Shown: piece after piece, positions 52,764 through 61,443 of the stretch
Layout of the letters: every line of letters begins with the position of its first letter
Position numbering within the stretch: position 1 is the first letter of the stretch
Origin: Rhizobium sp. CCGE531
GTDB taxonomy: Bacteria; Pseudomonadota; Alphaproteobacteria; Rhizobiales; Rhizobiaceae
Reading direction: 5' to 3'
Assembly: GCF_003627795.1 (NCBI RefSeq)
Contig: NZ_CP032685.1
Span: 744,001 to 808,000, forward strand
Length of the DNA: 64,000 nucleotides
The notes under the pieces: model-generated
Database searches by the model: none
What the model saw: the letters and a program-made list of their open reading frames with translations, nothing else
Told to the model about the DNA's origin: nothing
Program-made: the position numbers and the translations under genes

Positions 52764-52881
52764 CCGTCGGCGATGTCGTCCGGGCCAAAAGTTTCTACGG
52801 AGGACGTGCCGAAATTACCGTTTGCGCTCCGGCGTCGCAATGCTACATATCCGCTCCCTTCCGATGTCCAAGACGAGCTGA

Positions 52882-54138
52882 ATGACCGAATCCGCCATCA
52901 CCTGGAGCATTGCCGGCCTGACGGCTCTCGGCGTCGTCACACGCCCGTTCCGCTGGCCCGAAGCGATCTGGGCTGTTCTCGGCGCGGCGGTTCTCCTCGC
53001 CTTCCGGCTGATCGGTCCGGCCGACGTTTGGGCGGGTGTATCCAAAGGTTTCGATGTCTATCTGTTCCTGATCGGCATGATGCTTCTGTCGGAGCTGGCA
53101 CGGCGCGAAGGGCTTTTCGACTGGGTAGCGGCGATCGCCACTTCGCATGCCAAGGGGTCACCCCGCCGCCTGTTTCTGCTCGTCTACGGCGTTGGCGTCG
53201 TCGTCACGGTCTTTTTGTCGAACGACGCCACGGCCGTGGTGCTCACGCCGGCCGTTTATGCCGCGTGCCGGGCAGCACGGGTGAAGGATCCCATGCCTTA
53301 CCTGCTGGTCTGCGCCTTCATCGCCAATGCCGCCAGCTTCGTGCTGCCGATCTCCAACCCAGCCAATCTCGTTATCTTTGCCGGCGGCGAAATGCCGCCT
53401 CTGTCGCGGTGGATGCAGACCTTCCTTCTGCCGTCGATCGTTTCGATTATCGTCACCTTCGCCTGCCTCTATTGGACACAAAGGCGCGCGCTCGCCGAAG
53501 ACACGATCGCACGCGATGTCGGGGAACCTTCCCTTTCGCACACGGCCCTGCTGGCCGGATGGGGGCTTGTGGTCACCGCTCTCGTACTGATCGCGGCATC
53601 GGCCATGAATTTCGACCTCGGAATACCGACATTTGCCGCAGGCGTCATCACGACGGTCATCGTTCTCGCGCTCGCCCGGCAAAGCCCGATAGAGACGCTA
53701 CGCGGCATAAGCTGGAGCGTATTGCCCCTGGTTGCAGGCCTCTTCGTGATCGTCGAAGCGGTCAATCATACCGGCCTGACCGCGCTTCTGTCCGAAAGGC
53801 TCGCATCGCTTGCCGCGCAATCCCAGACGCAGGCGATCGGAGCCGCCGGTTTTTCGGTTGCGATCATCTCCAACCTCGTCAACAACCTGCCAGCCGGCCT
53901 TTTCGCCGGCAGCGCGGTGCAGGCGGCCCATGTTCCTGATTCCATTGCCGGCGCGGTGTTGATCGGCGTCGATCTCGGCCCCAACCTTTCGGTAACCGGC
54001 TCGCTTGCCACCATCCTCTGGCTCGCCGCCCTTCGTCGGGAGGGGCTCCACATGGGAGCGCTTGCCTTTCTGAGGGTCGGCGCCGTCGTGATGCTCCCCG
54101 CCCTGATCCTCTCGCTTGCGACGCTCGCACTGATCTGA
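52882..54138 (+). CDS. ArsB/NhaD-superfamily ion transporter
   Basis: This 418-residue polytopic protein has about eleven hydrophobic segments, with FLSNDATAVVLTPAVY near residue ~110 and IISNLVNNLPAGLFAGSAVQ near ~330. The paired Asn-rich repeats are typical of ArsB and related ion transporters. It could export arsenite/antimonite, but no arsR, arsC or arsH gene is nearby, so another anion or Na+/H+ exchange is possible. It starts at ATG 52882 and follows the stress-protein gene by 118 bases. Confidence 0.8.
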   Translation: MTESAITWSIAGLTALGVVTRPFRWPEAIWAVLGAAVLLAFRLIGPADVWAGVSKGFDVYLFLIGMMLLSELARREGLFDWVAAIATSHAKGSPRRLFLLVYGVGVVVTVFLSNDATAVVLTPAVYAACRAARVKDPMPYLLVCAFIANAASFVLPISNPANLVIFAGGEMPPLSRWMQTFLLPSIVSIIVTFACLYWTQRRALAEDTIARDVGEPSLSHTALLAGWGLVVTALVLIAASAMNFDLGIPTFAAGVITTVIVLALARQSPIETLRGISWSVLPLVAGLFVIVEAVNHTGLTALLSERLASLAAQSQTQAIGAAGFSVAIISNLVNNLPAGLFAGSAVQAAHVPDSIAGAVLIGVDLGPNLSVTGSLATILWLAALRREGLHMGALAFLRVGAVVMLPALILSLATLALI

Positions 54139-54163
54139 CGGCAAACAACATCGAGTTTATAGA

Positions 54164-54173
54164 CGACCGGTCG
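54164..54173. promoter_or_regulatory. TetR-type operator palindrome
   Basis: CGACCGGTCG is a perfect ten-base palindrome, extended to TA-NN-CGACCGGTCG-NN-TA. It lies 21 bases upstream of the TetR start, where it would overlap the promoter, indicating autorepression and control of the following oxidoreductase gene. Confidence 0.55.
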
Positions 54174-54194
54174 ATTATTTGTTACGCACCGCTC

Positions 54195-54797
54195 ATGGTG
54201 ACAAAGAAGAAATCAGAGCTCACTCGAAGCCATATTCTCGCGATCGGCCGGGAACTGGTGCTGCGCAAGGGGTTCGGAGGCGTCGGCCTGAAAGAGCTGC
54301 TCGAGCAGAGCGCCGTGCCGAAAGGGTCATTCTATTATTATTTCGCATCGAAGGAAGCCTTCGGCTGCGCCCTGCTGAAGCAATATTGCTCGGATTATGC
54401 GGAGCGCCTCGATGCGCTCTTCGACTGGAAGGGCAACGGCCGCCAGCGGCTGATGCATTATTGGAACGCCTGGCTTTCCGATGGCAACGCGGCCAGCCTC
54501 GCCGACCGGTGCCTTGTGGTAAAGCTTGCCGCTGAAATCTCCGACCTCTCGGACAATATGCGCGTCATCCTGCTTGGCGGCGTCGAGGATCTCCTTCGCC
54601 GCCTCACCAAGACGATTACAGAAGGACGCGAGGACGGTTCCATTTCGCCATCCTGCATACCGGAAAAGACGGCTCGCTCGCTCTATAGCCTCTGGCTCGG
54701 GGCGGCGATCCTGGCGAAGCTTGGCAAGGACAAGACACCGCTCGACCAGGCCATGTTTGCCACTGAACAAGCCCTTTCCGCACCCGGCGGCCTTTGA
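54195..54797 (+). CDS. TetR-family repressor
   Basis: This 200-residue regulator has an N-terminal helix-turn-helix (RSHILAIGRELVLRKGFGGVGLKELLEQSAVPKGSFYYYFASKEAFGCALL, residues ~11-61). The C-terminal ligand-binding helical domain has the conserved CLVVKLAAEISDLSDNMR of the AcuR/NemR-like group. That group often senses electrophiles. It lies 41 bases upstream of an NAD(P)H-dependent oxidoreductase in the same direction and shares its presumed operator. Confidence 0.92.
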   Translation: MVTKKKSELTRSHILAIGRELVLRKGFGGVGLKELLEQSAVPKGSFYYYFASKEAFGCALLKQYCSDYAERLDALFDWKGNGRQRLMHYWNAWLSDGNAASLADRCLVVKLAAEISDLSDNMRVILLGGVEDLLRRLTKTITEGREDGSISPSCIPEKTARSLYSLWLGAAILAKLGKDKTPLDQAMFATEQALSAPGGL

Positions 54798-54838
54798 TCC
54801 ACGACAGGACCAGCATGTCAACACGTAAGGAATACAAA

Positions 54839-55816
54839 ATGCGCAGTGCCATCCACGATGTCTTCGGCGATCCGGCTGCGGTCCTTTATCTGGCCGACAT
54901 GCCGCTGCCAGAGCCGGCCGCGGGAGACGTGCGCATTCGCACCATTCTTTCGCCGATCCACAATCATGACCTTTGGACGGTGCGCGGCGCCTACGGCTAC
55001 AAACCTATACTGCCGGCTATCGGCGGCAGCGAGGCGGTCGGCCTCGTCGATGCTGTTGGAGCGGGCGTCGACAAGACGCTGATCGGCAAGCGCGTCGTTG
55101 CGGCCGGTGTGCATGGCACCTGGGCCGAGCAATTCACGGCGCCGGCTGCCAGCCTCGTCCCTGTGCCCGACGTCATTACCGACGAGGCCGCGGCACAGCT
55201 GATCGCCATGCCGTTCAGCGCCATCGCGCTTCTGGAATCCCTCAATGTCGAGCGCGGCGACTGGATCATCCAGAATGCCGCGAACGGCGCGGTCGGCAAG
55301 ACCCTGGCCATGCTGGCGCGCAGCCGCGGCATCCATATGATCAATCTTGTTCGACGCGATGGCGGCATTGACGAGCTGTCGGCATTCGATATCGCGAACG
55401 CCGTCTCTACCGCCGCCCCCGACTGGAAGGCGAAAGTGCGCGCCATGACTGGCGATGCGCCGATCCGTGCCGCGGTGGACTCGGTCGGCGGCGTTGCGAG
55501 CAATGACCTCGCCGATCTGCTGGGTGAAAACGGACTGCTGGTGTCCTTTGGTACTGCGGCCGGCAAGCCGATGCAGATCGCCTCCGGGGCTGTCATCTTC
55601 AAGCAGCTCACGATCAAGGGTTTCTGGGGCACCAAGGTCAGCGCCGCCATGTCGGCCGAGGAGCGCCGGCGGCTGATCAGCGAGCTGATCGCGCGGGTCG
55701 CGTCCGGCGAGGTCAAGCTGCCGGTGGAAGCCGCCTATGACATTACGGAGATCGCAGAGGCGGTGAAGTCTTCGCTGGCGCCCGGCAAGGCCGGCAAGGT
55801 TCTGCTGAAGCTGTAA
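54839..55816 (+). CDS. Medium-chain zinc-independent oxidoreductase (quinone/enoyl reductase type)
   Basis: This 325-residue MDR-family protein has a GroES-like N-terminus (VRIRTILSPIHNHDLWTVRGAYGYKPILPAIGGSEAVGLV) and an NADPH-binding core with IIQNAANGAVGKTLAMLARSRG. This resembles mitochondrial-type enoyl reductases and quinone oxidoreductases; no structural-zinc Cys cluster is seen. ATG 54839 has TAAGGA upstream. With the TetR gene it forms a likely electrophile-inducible detoxification pair. Confidence 0.88.
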   Translation: MRSAIHDVFGDPAAVLYLADMPLPEPAAGDVRIRTILSPIHNHDLWTVRGAYGYKPILPAIGGSEAVGLVDAVGAGVDKTLIGKRVVAAGVHGTWAEQFTAPAASLVPVPDVITDEAAAQLIAMPFSAIALLESLNVERGDWIIQNAANGAVGKTLAMLARSRGIHMINLVRRDGGIDELSAFDIANAVSTAAPDWKAKVRAMTGDAPIRAAVDSVGGVASNDLADLLGENGLLVSFGTAAGKPMQIASGAVIFKQLTIKGFWGTKVSAAMSAEERRRLISELIARVASGEVKLPVEAAYDITEIAEAVKSSLAPGKAGKVLLKL

Positions 55817-55832
55817 TTTTTGCGGCAACGCT

Positions 55833-55859
55833 CGCCGCCCGAAGGCTCTGCGGGCGGCG
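55833..55859 (+). terminator. GC-rich hairpin after the TetR-oxidoreductase unit
   Basis: CGCCGCCCG (55833-55841) and CGGGCGGCG (55851-55859) form a perfect nine-pair stem, 17 bases after the stop. A T5 run precedes rather than follows it, so it is a stem-loop of terminator type without a canonical tail. Confidence 0.5.
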
Positions 55860-55904
55860 TAGGCTTGAGCGTCGACCATCCCGCAAGAATCTGCAAAATG
55901 GCCC

Positions 55905-55935
55905 TTGTCCCTCTAGCAGCTAGAGGATGTAGCAA
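55905..55935 (+). promoter_or_regulatory. MerR-family (CadR/ZntR-type) metal-responsive promoter
   Basis: A -35 TTGTCC (55905-55910) is separated by 19 bases from TAGCAA (55930-55935). The over-long spacer carries a perfect CCTCTAGC-A-GCTAGAGG dyad (55910-55926). That geometry is the hallmark of MerR-family activation. It lies 30 bases before the metal-ATPase start. The cognate merR-type gene is not in this window. Confidence 0.75.
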
Positions 55936-55965
55936 TGGTTCCAACAGCCAAATCGGAACCTGAAG

Positions 55966-58302
55966 ATGACGTCGACAACACAACAGAGCCGCTATCGCGT
56001 GGAAGGCATGGATTGCGCTTCCTGCGCCGCGAAAATCGACACGGCCGTTCGCCGCCTGCAAGGTGTGGAGGACGTCTCCGTCTCGGTCACTGCGGGTACG
56101 ATGACCGTCAGGCATCAGGGCGATCCCGACCTGTTGCCGAGCATTGCAAAGCGCGTCACGGGGCTGGGCTACAAGGTCTTCCCGCTTCCGCAAGGCAACG
56201 TTCCCGCGCCGAAGGTGGAAGCGGACGATCATGCCTGCGGCTGCGGCCACGATCATAAGCCGAGTGCCCACGACCATGAACACGATCACGACCATGATCA
56301 TAGCCACGGCGATCACGGCCATGGAGCGGCTGGCCATAAGCACGATCACACGGGGCATGGCCACGCATCGGAAGAGGCGGATGCGGCAGTGGCCGGCCTT
56401 CACGGTCACGATCATGGGCCGACCTCCGGGCCCTGGTGGAAATCGGCCAAGGGTCGCCTGACCGTCGCGACCGGCGTCGCCGTGGCCGCCGCCTGGGGCA
56501 TCGGCAAGCTGGTTCCCGCGCTGGACGCCTGGATCTTTACCGCCGCCATGCTTGTGGGCCTGTTGCCGATTGCCCGGCGCGCCTTCATGGCCGCAAGGGT
56601 CGGAACGCCGTTCTCGATCGAAATGCTCATGACGATCGCGGCCGTCGGTGCGGTTATCATCGGCGCCAGCGAAGAGGCGGCAGCCGTGGTCTTCCTGTTT
56701 CTGATCGGCGAACTGCTGGAAGGTGTCGCAGCCGGCAAGGCGCGCGCCAGCATTCAATCCCTGACGGAGCTCGTGCCCAAGACCGCACTCATCGAGGAAA
56801 ATGGCAAGACCCGCGAAGTGCAGGCCGAAAGCCTCGCCGTTGGTGCCGTCATCCTGGTGCGTCCGGGCGACCGCATTCCAGCGGACGGCGTGATCCTCTC
56901 GGGCGAAAGCGCCATCGACGAGGCGCCGGTGACAGGCGAAAGCACGCCTGTGCGCAAGGGCACGGATGCAACCGTCTTTGCCGGCACGGTCAACGGCGAT
57001 GCCGCTCTGCGCGTCCGCGTGACCGCGGCTGCGTCAGACAATACCATCGCCCGCGTCGTCAAGCTCGTCGAGGAGGCGCAGGAATCGAAGGCGCCGACCG
57101 AGCGCTTCATCGATCGTTTTTCGCGCTATTACACGCCCGGCGTCGTCGTTGTCGGCGCACTTGTTGCCGTCGTCCCGCCGTTGTTGCTGGGCGGCAGCTG
57201 GGGCGAATGGGTCTACAAAGGCCTGGCGATCCTGCTGATCGGCTGCCCCTGCGCCCTCGTCATCTCGACGCCGGCGGCGATTGCCGCCTCGCTCTCCTCG
57301 GGCGCCCGGCGTGGCCTGCTACTGAAGGGTGGCGCAGTACTCGAAAATATCGGCAAGGTCACCGCCGTCGCTTTCGACAAGACGGGCACGCTCACCGAAG
57401 GCAAGCCCAAGGTCACCGATATCGTCGGCCTTGGCATGAGCGATATGGAGGTGCTGCGACTGGCAGCGGCTCTCGAAACCGGCTCCAGCCATCCGCTCGC
57501 CCGCGCAATCCTCGACCGTGCGGCCGCAGCCGGAACGGATATCCCTCAGGTCATCGATGCGAAAGCGATCGGCGGCAAGGGTGTGAGTGGCATGGTCGAC
57601 GGTGTGGACGTATTCCTCGGATCACCGCAGGCGGCGGCCGACACAGTGTCGTTGACCCCGGAGCAGTCGGCCCGGATCGCAGCACTCAACGATGAAGGAA
57701 AGACCGTTTCCGTTCTCATTGCCAAGGGAAGCGCCGCCGGCCTGCTGGCCATGCGCGACGAGCCGCGTGCCGATACGGCGGCCGGCCTCAAGGCGCTGGC
57801 CGATGCGGGCATCAAGACGATCATGCTGACGGGCGACAATCAGCGCACGGCACAGGCGATCGGCAAGACGCTCGGCATCGAGGTTCGCGCGCAACTGCTG
57901 CCCGAAGACAAGCGGCGGATCGTCGGCGACCTGAAGCGGCAGGGTTTTCGCGTTGCCAAGGTTGGTGACGGCATCAACGATGCACCGGCTCTGGCCACCG
58001 CCGATGTCGGGATTGCCATGGGTGGCGGCACCGACGTTGCGCTGGAAACGGCGGATGCCGCCGTCCTGCACGGCCGCGTCGGCGACGTCATCGAGATGAT
58101 CGATCTCTCCAAGCGGACCATGAGCAACATAGGCCAGAACATCACCATCGCCCTCGGCCTGAAGGGCGTCTTCCTGGTCACCACCATCATCGGCATCACC
58201 GGTCTCTGGCCGGCAATCCTCGCCGATACCGGCGCCACGGTGCTCGTTACCATGAATGCCTTGCGCTTGCTCGCAGTCAGACCGCGCCGCGTGGCAGTCT
58301 AA
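55966..58302 (+). CDS. zntA: Zn/Cd/Pb-exporting P1B-type ATPase
   Basis: This 778-residue heavy-metal ATPase has an N-terminal metal-binding domain with GMDCASC (residues 14-20). A His-rich linker at residues ~88-151 follows, with many HD repeats and a CGC. The membrane CPC motif is C427-P428-C429, and phosphorylation Asp D471 is in DKTGT. SSHP and GDGIND complete the set. The CPC and His-rich linker fit Zn2+/Cd2+/Pb2+ export from the cytoplasm rather than Cu+. The MerR-type promoter directly upstream indicates metal induction. Confidence 0.93.
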   Translation: MTSTTQQSRYRVEGMDCASCAAKIDTAVRRLQGVEDVSVSVTAGTMTVRHQGDPDLLPSIAKRVTGLGYKVFPLPQGNVPAPKVEADDHACGCGHDHKPSAHDHEHDHDHDHSHGDHGHGAAGHKHDHTGHGHASEEADAAVAGLHGHDHGPTSGPWWKSAKGRLTVATGVAVAAAWGIGKLVPALDAWIFTAAMLVGLLPIARRAFMAARVGTPFSIEMLMTIAAVGAVIIGASEEAAAVVFLFLIGELLEGVAAGKARASIQSLTELVPKTALIEENGKTREVQAESLAVGAVILVRPGDRIPADGVILSGESAIDEAPVTGESTPVRKGTDATVFAGTVNGDAALRVRVTAAASDNTIARVVKLVEEAQESKAPTERFIDRFSRYYTPGVVVVGALVAVVPPLLLGGSWGEWVYKGLAILLIGCPCALVISTPAAIAASLSSGARRGLLLKGGAVLENIGKVTAVAFDKTGTLTEGKPKVTDIVGLGMSDMEVLRLAAALETGSSHPLARAILDRAAAAGTDIPQVIDAKAIGGKGVSGMVDGVDVFLGSPQAAADTVSLTPEQSARIAALNDEGKTVSVLIAKGSAAGLLAMRDEPRADTAAGLKALADAGIKTIMLTGDNQRTAQAIGKTLGIEVRAQLLPEDKRRIVGDLKRQGFRVAKVGDGINDAPALATADVGIAMGGGTDVALETADAAVLHGRVGDVIEMIDLSKRTMSNIGQNITIALGLKGVFLVTTIIGITGLWPAILADTGATVLVTMNALRLLAVRPRRVAV

Positions 58303-58309
58303 CCATCTG

Positions 58310-58337
58310 CGGGCGCCGATGAGCACGTCGGCGCCCG
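58310..58337. terminator. Bidirectional terminator between convergent genes
   Basis: CGGGCGCCGA (58310-58319) pairs perfectly with TCGGCGCCCG (58328-58337) around an eight-base loop. It fills the 37-base gap between the ATPase stop and the monooxygenase stop, serving both strands. T-runs are absent. Confidence 0.65.
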
Positions 58338-58339
58338 TC

Positions 58340-59380
58340 TCATGATGCGGAGCGGCGCAGGGCCGTGGTCTCTTTCCAGCCAAGCTCCGGGGCAATCGTC
58401 GTCAAGAAATCATGGAGGATCTGCCGATATTCCTCGTCATGGAATTCGTAGGGCAGTTCCAGCCGAAATTCGCTGACATGGGGCAGGATCGGATCATTGA
58501 GCAGACGTTCGAGGATTTCGTCGGACGAGCCGACGAGATCGCGCGCGAAAAGCGTGCGCCGCTCGCCCTGCGGCGAAAGCGTGCGCTCGTAGCGGCCGGC
58601 GGCATAGTCCGTATAGCGTTTGCGCGTGAGCGCGTCGGCGCTGTCGAATGGCACAATGACCCGGCCGAGTGCCACCCTTCTCGTGTCGCCGCCGGAGGCG
58701 CGATAGGTTTCCAGCTGGCGGGACTGCGCGACAAAGAAATCATCCGTCTGCTCGCCCCTTGTGACATTGCCGATCAGCAGATTGAAGCCGTTGCGACCGG
58801 CCCATTCGGCTGAGCGCAATGAGCCGCCGCCATACCAGATGCGATCGATCAATCCCTTCGCATAGGGCTGGAGGCGCGGACGTTGCGGACCGAACGGCGT
58901 CTTGATGAGCGTATCGTGATTGCCGACATGCGTCCCCTTCAGATTTTCGGCAAAGCGCAGGACTCTTTGATGGGAGAAATCGTGGCTCTCCCAATCGCCG
59001 TCGAAAGCGAGCGGCCCGATCAGGTCCGCATGCAGCGGACGGCCAGCGCTGAGACCGATGTTCAGTCGGCCCCGCGAGAGCACATCCACGGTCGCCAGAT
59101 CCTCGGCAAGCCGATAGGGGCTTTCATAGCCGATGGGTATCACGGCAGTGCCAAGCTCGATATGGCGTGTGCGCTGCGTTGCGGCCGCGAGAAAGACGCT
59201 CGCCGAGGAAATGCCAGGTTCCAAATGCCGCTGGCGAACCCAGGCGCTGTTGAAACCCCGCTCTTCGCCATATTCGAGCAATTGCAGGGTCTCTTCCAGG
59301 CCGGCGAGCGGATCTTCATCCGGATAATTTCCCGGCGTAAGGAAGCCGATATGGCTGATCGATGGGGTTGGGCGGCTCAT
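58340..59380 (-). CDS. Luciferase-like (LLM) flavin-dependent monooxygenase
   Basis: This 346-residue bacterial-luciferase fold has the family start SHIGFLTPGNYPDEDPLAGLEETLQLLEYGEERGF, then AWVRQRHLEPGISS, ELGTAVIPIGYESPYRLAEDLATVDVLSRGR and LSAGRP. Such enzymes use FMNH2 from a separate reductase, which is not seen here. It is the last gene of the region-9 operon, 12 bases after a binding-protein gene. By analogy to CmoO/YtmO of Bacillus it may oxidise the C-S bond of S-alkylcysteine derivatives; that is inference from gene order. Confidence 0.85.
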   Translation of the reverse strand: MSRPTPSISHIGFLTPGNYPDEDPLAGLEETLQLLEYGEERGFNSAWVRQRHLEPGISSASVFLAAATQRTRHIELGTAVIPIGYESPYRLAEDLATVDVLSRGRLNIGLSAGRPLHADLIGPLAFDGDWESHDFSHQRVLRFAENLKGTHVGNHDTLIKTPFGPQRPRLQPYAKGLIDRIWYGGGSLRSAEWAGRNGFNLLIGNVTRGEQTDDFFVAQSRQLETYRASGGDTRRVALGRVIVPFDSADALTRKRYTDYAAGRYERTLSPQGERRTLFARDLVGSSDEILERLLNDPILPHVSEFRLELPYEFHDEEYRQILHDFLTTIAPELGWKETTALRRSAS

Positions 59381-59392
59381 TCGGCTGTCTCC

Positions 59393-60331
59393 TCAAAATT
59401 TCGGCAGGCCCGGCGGATTGGTTTCCGACTTCGGCAGGGCTTCTTCGGCAAGGTGCCAGTGGTCGAGGATCTTGCCGTAGATGCCGTCCTTGATCAGCCC
59501 GTTTGTCGCAAGCGTCAGCGCCGCCGCAAGACCGCTGCCCTTGCGCGTGGTGATCGCGACATCCGAGCGATCCGGCCAGCCGGCGCTCAGCGTACCGACG
59601 CGCTTGATGTTCTTGTCGCGCGCGGCGATGTAGACGAGCTGGGCGTGCGGCTGCACGATGACGTCGGCGCGATTGGACTGGAGAGCCAGAAGACTTGCCG
59701 CGTCGTCGTCGTAATATTGCAGCTCGATCGGCTTCAGGCCGGCTTTGACGTCCTCGTCGCTCCATTTCAGCAGGATGCGCTCCTGGTTGGTGCCAGCGCC
59801 GACGATGATGCGCAGGCCGGCGGCATCCTTCGGCTCCTTGATCCCAGTGATCTTGCTATCGGTCTTGACGAAGAAACCGTGCAGGCCCTGTCGATAGGTG
59901 GAGAAGTCGAATTTCTCCTTGCGCTGCTCCGTGACGCCGACATTGGAGATGACGGCATCATATTTGCCCGAGGTCAGCCCGAGCGGCCAGTCAATCCAGG
60001 CGACCGGCACGAGCTCGAGCTTGAGGCCGAGGGCATCGGCAACGGCATAGGCATAATCGGGATCGGCGCCCACCACGGTCTTCGCATCCGTCGCATAGGT
60101 CGCGAGCGGCGGACCGCCTGGCGCGACCGCGACCGTGAAGGTGCCCGGAGTTACGAGCTTGAACTCCTTCGGGATGGCGGTGATCGCCGCCTCGTTCTTC
60201 GCTGCGTGAATACGGTCGGGCTGCTGAGGGCTGAGATCGAATTCGTCGGCCGCCTTCGCGGAGCCAAATCCGATCAAGGAAATCGTCGCTACTGCGGCAA
60301 ATATGGTTTTGAGAGTAGGAAGGATGAACAC
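59393..60331 (-). CDS. Amino-acid-type ABC substrate-binding protein (paralogue 2)
   Basis: This protein of about 312 residues belongs to solute-binding family 3. It has a signal peptide (LKTIFAAVATISLIGFGSAKA/ADEF) and the mature pattern VVGADPDYAYAVADALGLKLELVPVAW, GKYDAVISNVGVTEQRKEKFDFSTYRQG and GAGTNQERI. The start is uncertain: GTG 60331 with GGAG ~11 bases upstream gives a compact signal peptide, and another GTG lies at 60382. It clearly duplicates the adjacent 60407-61351 gene, with similar ends (NPPGLPKF / NPAGLPKSGS). Confidence 0.88.
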   Translation of the reverse strand: MFILPTLKTIFAAVATISLIGFGSAKAADEFDLSPQQPDRIHAAKNEAAITAIPKEFKLVTPGTFTVAVAPGGPPLATYATDAKTVVGADPDYAYAVADALGLKLELVPVAWIDWPLGLTSGKYDAVISNVGVTEQRKEKFDFSTYRQGLHGFFVKTDSKITGIKEPKDAAGLRIIVGAGTNQERILLKWSDEDVKAGLKPIELQYYDDDAASLLALQSNRADVIVQPHAQLVYIAARDKNIKRVGTLSAGWPDRSDVAITTRKGSGLAAALTLATNGLIKDGIYGKILDHWHLAEEALPKSETNPPGLPKF

Positions 60332-60359
60332 GAACAGGTAACTCCATGGATAAGATCGG

Positions 60360-60398
60360 GAGCGGACCGAAGCAGGCCCCACCGGCGCCGGTCCGCTC
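60360..60398 (-). other. Stem-loop between tandem binding-protein genes
   Basis: GAGCGGACC (near 60360-60368) pairs with GGTCCGCTC (60390-60398), nine pairs around a ~21-base loop. It begins just after the stop of the first binding-protein gene on the minus strand and precedes the second. Confidence 0.55.
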
Positions 60399-60406
60399 GG
60401 CCAACA

Positions 60407-61351
60407 TTACGAGCCGCTCTTCGGCAGGCCCGCAGGGTTGGTCTTGGATTGATCGACCCCTTCGGCGGTTAGGCTCCAGTGCTTCAGCACCTCGCCATAC
60501 TTGCCGTCCTTGATGCGATCATTGATGGCGAGTGTCAGGGCATCGGCAAGGCCAGCACCCTTCTTCGTCGTGACGGCGATTTCGGCCGTCAGTGGCCAGC
60601 CGCCGGAAACGGTGCCGACGAGCTTCCTGGTGCCGTTGATGGCGGCTTTATAGGCCTGCGTCGCATTCGGATTGAATTCGACGTCGGCGCGACCGGACTG
60701 CAGCGCGAGATCGGCGGCGGCACGGTCGTCGTAATACTGTATGTCGATCGGCTTCAAACCGGCCGCCACGTTCTGCCGGTCCCATTCGAGAATGATCTTC
60801 TCCTGGTTGGTGCCGGCGCCGGTGATCACCTTGAGACCCGCGACATCCTTGGGTTCCTTGATCTCGGTGATCTTGCTGTCGGCCTTCACGTAGAAACCGA
60901 GCACATCCCTGCGATAGGTGGAGAAATCGAATTTCAGCTTGCGCTCTTCCGTGACAGTCACGTTGGAAATGACGGCGTCATACTTGCCGGAGGAGACACC
61001 GAGCGGCCAGTCCTCCCAGGCAACCGGCACCAGTTCGAGCTGCAGGCCGAGGGAGTCGGCGAGCAACTGCGCGATATCCGGATCGGCACCCACGACGGTC
61101 TTGGCGTCGGTCGCATAGGTGGCGATTGGCGGATCCCAGGGGTTGATCGCCACCGTGAACTTGCCGGGATTGACGAACTTGAAGCCCGGCGCAATCGCCT
61201 TGATCGCTGCCTCGTCCTTCTCCGCGCGGACGCGATTGGACGTGTCCGGACTGAGATTGAATTTTTCGGCCGCGCCCACTGTCGTGCAATTCATCGCGAC
61301 CGCCGTCAGAACGCCGGCAACGACGTATTTTGCTCTCTCAATGAATGTCAT
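60407..61351 (-). CDS. Amino-acid-type ABC substrate-binding protein (paralogue 1)
   Basis: This 314-residue periplasmic family-3 binding protein has a signal peptide of ~28 residues ending TTVGA/AEK. Mature landmarks are VVGADPDIAQLLADSLGLQLELVPVAWEDWPLG, the GKYDAVISNVTVTEERKLKFDFSTYR segment and GAGTNQEKI. ATG 61351 has GGAGAAGGGAA immediately upstream. It follows the fused permease-ATPase gene by 92 bases and is the nearer partner of that importer. The ligand is a small amino-acid-like compound. Confidence 0.9.
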   Translation of the reverse strand: MTFIERAKYVVAGVLTAVAMNCTTVGAAEKFNLSPDTSNRVRAEKDEAAIKAIAPGFKFVNPGKFTVAINPWDPPIATYATDAKTVVGADPDIAQLLADSLGLQLELVPVAWEDWPLGVSSGKYDAVISNVTVTEERKLKFDFSTYRRDVLGFYVKADSKITEIKEPKDVAGLKVITGAGTNQEKIILEWDRQNVAAGLKPIDIQYYDDRAAADLALQSGRADVEFNPNATQAYKAAINGTRKLVGTVSGGWPLTAEIAVTTKKGAGLADALTLAINDRIKDGKYGEVLKHWSLTAEGVDQSKTNPAGLPKSGS

Positions 61352-61443
61352 TTCCCTTCTCCTTTTCAATTATAGGTTGCTTCGTTTGTTGTCATTGTCC
61401 GAACGCCTGTTGTGCCAAAGCGTCCAATGCCTGCCTGGGATTG

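Noticed and set aside
52882..54138. Calling the ion transporter arsB as part of an arsenic operon
   Set aside because: No arsR, arsC, arsA or arsH neighbour is present; only the superfamily can be supported.
58883..60472. 529-codon + strand frame opposite the LLM gene and a binding-protein gene
   Set aside because: It spans two convincing minus-strand genes and their junction, with no domain or ribosome site.
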